From: Halohasta litorea
GTDB lineage: Archaea > Halobacteriota > Halobacteria > Halobacteriales > Haloferacaceae
Length of the DNA: 64,000 nt
Direction: 5' to 3'
NCBI RefSeq assembly: GCF_024494645.1
Contig: NZ_JANHDJ010000005.1
Coordinates: 248,001 to 312,000, forward strand
Part shown: positions 62,778 to 64,000 of the stretch, one piece after another
Position numbering within the stretch: position 1 is the first letter of the stretch
How the letters are laid out: every line of letters starts with the position of its first letter
The notes under the pieces: generated by a model
The model's database searches: none
The model's input: only the letters and a program-made list of their open reading frames with translations
Told to the model about the DNA's origin: nothing
Program-made: the position numbers and the translations under genes

Positions 62778-63101
62778 TTTTCTGTCGAGGACTACAACAG
62801 TGAGCGACCGTTGTGTCGCTCACTCTCCGTCCGAGGCTGCTTACTCCACGCCAGATTTGAATCCAATTAGTCGCGCACAGTGAACGACAGCACTGAAAAG
62901 GGACGTTCCGGAATGAGCGAGCACCTGCTGGTCCGCCCGAGACGCTCTGGAGCCTGGGCGACAACCAACCCGATTCGTGTTATTTAAAAAATGAAAGCTC
63001 ATGATCAAAGCAAATTATTGAAAAATTCAGCATTCAATATAATTTATTCAACTATTATGTGTGTCGAAACCTTAAACACTGAAACCGCCAAGTACGATAC
63101 T
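62778..63101 (+). other. Intergenic region between tRNA-Gly and the solute-binding protein gene
   Basis: 324 bases. The first part holds the hairpin described separately. The right part (62980-63080) is strongly AT-rich. CTTAAACAC at about 63071 is centred about 28 bases before the ATG at 63102 and is the best TATA candidate for the transporter operon. The open frame that extends the binding protein to 62991 has the wrong composition for coding. Confidence 0.45.
62799..62824. repeat. Perfect 10-base inverted repeat after tRNA-Gly
   Basis: AGTGAGCGAC and GTCGCTCACT are exact inverted copies separated by six bases (CGTTGT). A transcript would form a strong 10-bp hairpin 21 bases after the tRNA. 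No long T tract follows, so it is not a typical terminator. A protein-binding site or RNA-processing signal is possible. Confidence 0.65.
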
Positions 63102-63884
63102 ATGACACCCGATGCCAATATAGATCGACGGAGCTACCTCAAAGCGGTCGGGGCAGTCGGTGCGACCGGTTCGCTTGCAGGCTGTACGGGCGGCGACAGT
63201 GGCAGCGACACTGATGTCATCAACCCCGGGACAGCTCCCGGTTTTCCACCGTTCGAGTACACCGAAGACGGCGAACTCGTCGGCTTCGACGTCGACCTCG
63301 CGGAGGCGGCCATCGAGCGGGCAGGCTACGAGGTCGGCGAGTGGACCGAAATCGAGTTCGACTCGCTGATTCCCTCACTGACCCAGGGCAACATCGATCT
63401 GATCGCCGCGGCGATGACCATCGACGAGGAACGCCAGGAGACGATCGACTTCACCGACTCCTACTACGAGTCGGATCAGGCGGTTCTCGTGCGGGAAGAC
63501 GGCGAACTCAATCCGGAGAGCGTCGACGATCTTGCGGACCAACGTGTCGGAGCCCAGTCGGGGACGACCGGCCAGGACGAAGTCGAGGCGCTGGTCGACG
63601 ACGGAACCGTCAACGCCGATGATGTCCGGCAGTACGACAACTACACCCTCGGCGTCCAGGACCTCGAAAACGGGAACGTCGACGCGCTGATTATCGACAT
63701 CCCCGTGGCGCGGAACTTCGCCGACGGCCGAGCGGTCAGTATCGCCTTCACCATCGAGACCGGCGAGGTCTACGGGATGGGGATGCGACAGGACGACGAC
63801 CGACTCGCCGACATCAACGACGCGCTCGCCGAAATTCAGGAGGACGGCACCTACGACGAACTCGTCGCCGAGTGGTTCGAGTAG
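63102..63884 (+). CDS. Extracellular solute-binding protein of a polar amino-acid ABC transporter
   Basis: 260 residues, family 3 (Pfam SBP_bac_3). A Tat-type signal (DRRSYLKAVG, residues 8-17) ends in a lipobox LAGC, so Cys28 is probably lipidated and the protein anchored outside. The mature part has PPFEYTEDGELVGFDVDLAEA and QRVGAQSGTTGQDE, typical of binding proteins for polar amino acids (Glu, Gln, His, Arg, cystine). The exact ligand is unknown. The permease gene starts four bases after its stop, so the genes form an operon that continues beyond the window. Confidence 0.9.
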   Translation: MTPDANIDRRSYLKAVGAVGATGSLAGCTGGDSGSDTDVINPGTAPGFPPFEYTEDGELVGFDVDLAEAAIERAGYEVGEWTEIEFDSLIPSLTQGNIDLIAAAMTIDEERQETIDFTDSYYESDQAVLVREDGELNPESVDDLADQRVGAQSGTTGQDEVEALVDDGTVNADDVRQYDNYTLGVQDLENGNVDALIIDIPVARNFADGRAVSIAFTIETGEVYGMGMRQDDDRLADINDALAEIQEDGTYDELVAEWFE

Positions 63885-63888
63885 AGCG

Positions 63889-64000
63889 ATGGAGCCGGGA
63901 GTACTGCAGGCGAGCGACTGGGGATTCATCCTCGCCAACTGGGATACCCTCGTGTTGGGCGTCGTCGTCACCGTCCTCCTGACAGCGACGAGTCTCACCC
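63889..64000 (+). CDS. Amino-acid ABC transporter permease (N-terminal part, cut by window end)
   Basis: The ATG at 63889 follows the binding-protein stop by four bases. The visible 37 residues begin MEPGVLQASDWGFI and then enter a hydrophobic helix (LVLGVVVTVLLTATS), the start expected of a HisM/GlnP-type permease. The ORF is open at base 64000. Assignment rests on the position and this first helix. Confidence 0.7.
   Translation, partial: MEPGVLQASDWGFILANWDTLVLGVVVTVLLTATSLT

Overview
The window comes from a halophilic archaeon (class Halobacteria). It is GC-rich and its proteins are strongly acidic. It encodes archaeal transcription factor B, a UbiA-type archaeal lipid prenyltransferase, archaeal GatC/GatA, twin-arginine signal peptides, and many TATA boxes about 25-30 bases before a start codon, which is the usual haloarchaeal leaderless layout. 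I cannot name a genus from this.

Bases 1-27300 are mostly housekeeping. The order is: small membrane proteins, a Nudix hydrolase, an AI-2E-type transporter, TFB, gatC-gatA, then an nrdR-nrdA-nrdB ribonucleotide reductase operon. The small subunit of that reductase is the tyrosine-less class Ic type, and two NrdR-box-like sites lie in the operon leader. Next come a two-module TrkA K+-uptake regulator, a cytidylate-kinase-like protein that lacks the P-loop lysine, a GCS2-like ligase, a DUF2797 protein, a second AI-2E transporter, a Tat-exported alpha/beta hydrolase, two short-chain dehydrogenases around a beta-lactamase-fold serine hydrolase, a lactate permease plus FAD/Fe-S lactate dehydrogenase pair, an AlkA-type glycosylase and a KptA/Tpt1 RNA 2'-phosphotransferase.

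Bases 27400-51820 form a surface-glycan island. Precursor genes: UDP-sugar 6-dehydrogenase, two NAD-dependent epimerases, an AglF-like nucleotidyltransferase. Assembly genes: four GT4 glycosyltransferases, one GT2 dolichol-phosphate-sugar-synthase-like enzyme and a GT-C-like polytopic protein. Export: an ABC exporter that could be a PglK-like flippase. Tailoring: a PIG-L deacetylase, an ATP-grasp ligase and a WaaP-like kinase. Surface proteins: a Tat-exported triple CBM6-like protein and a DUF1616 protein with a mucin-like heptapeptide stalk. The island also holds a ParB-fold-like protein of unknown role and a two-gene tailspike-like module (small tail-fibre-like protein plus right-handed beta-helix protein). 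Gene orientation switches often, intergenic stretches are AT-rich and no AglB oligosaccharyltransferase is present, so this looks like an accessory, fast-changing locus.

Bases 52100-64000 return to core genes: a GNAT acetyltransferase, a 42-residue zinc-finger mini-protein, a secreted Ig-like protein, a DUF457 membrane protein, tRNA-Arg(UCG), the UbiA lipid enzyme, a RAD55-like ATPase, a CoA-binding protein, a coiled-coil protein, SurE, two thioredoxin-reductase-like flavoproteins around a Trm9-like methyltransferase, tRNA-Gly(UCC), and the start of a polar amino-acid ABC transporter that runs off the window.

Most promising for new biology: the tailspike-like pair, the kinase and the ParB-like protein inside the glycan island; the class Ic ribonucleotide reductase operon with its candidate NrdR sites; and the P-loop-altered nucleotide kinase.
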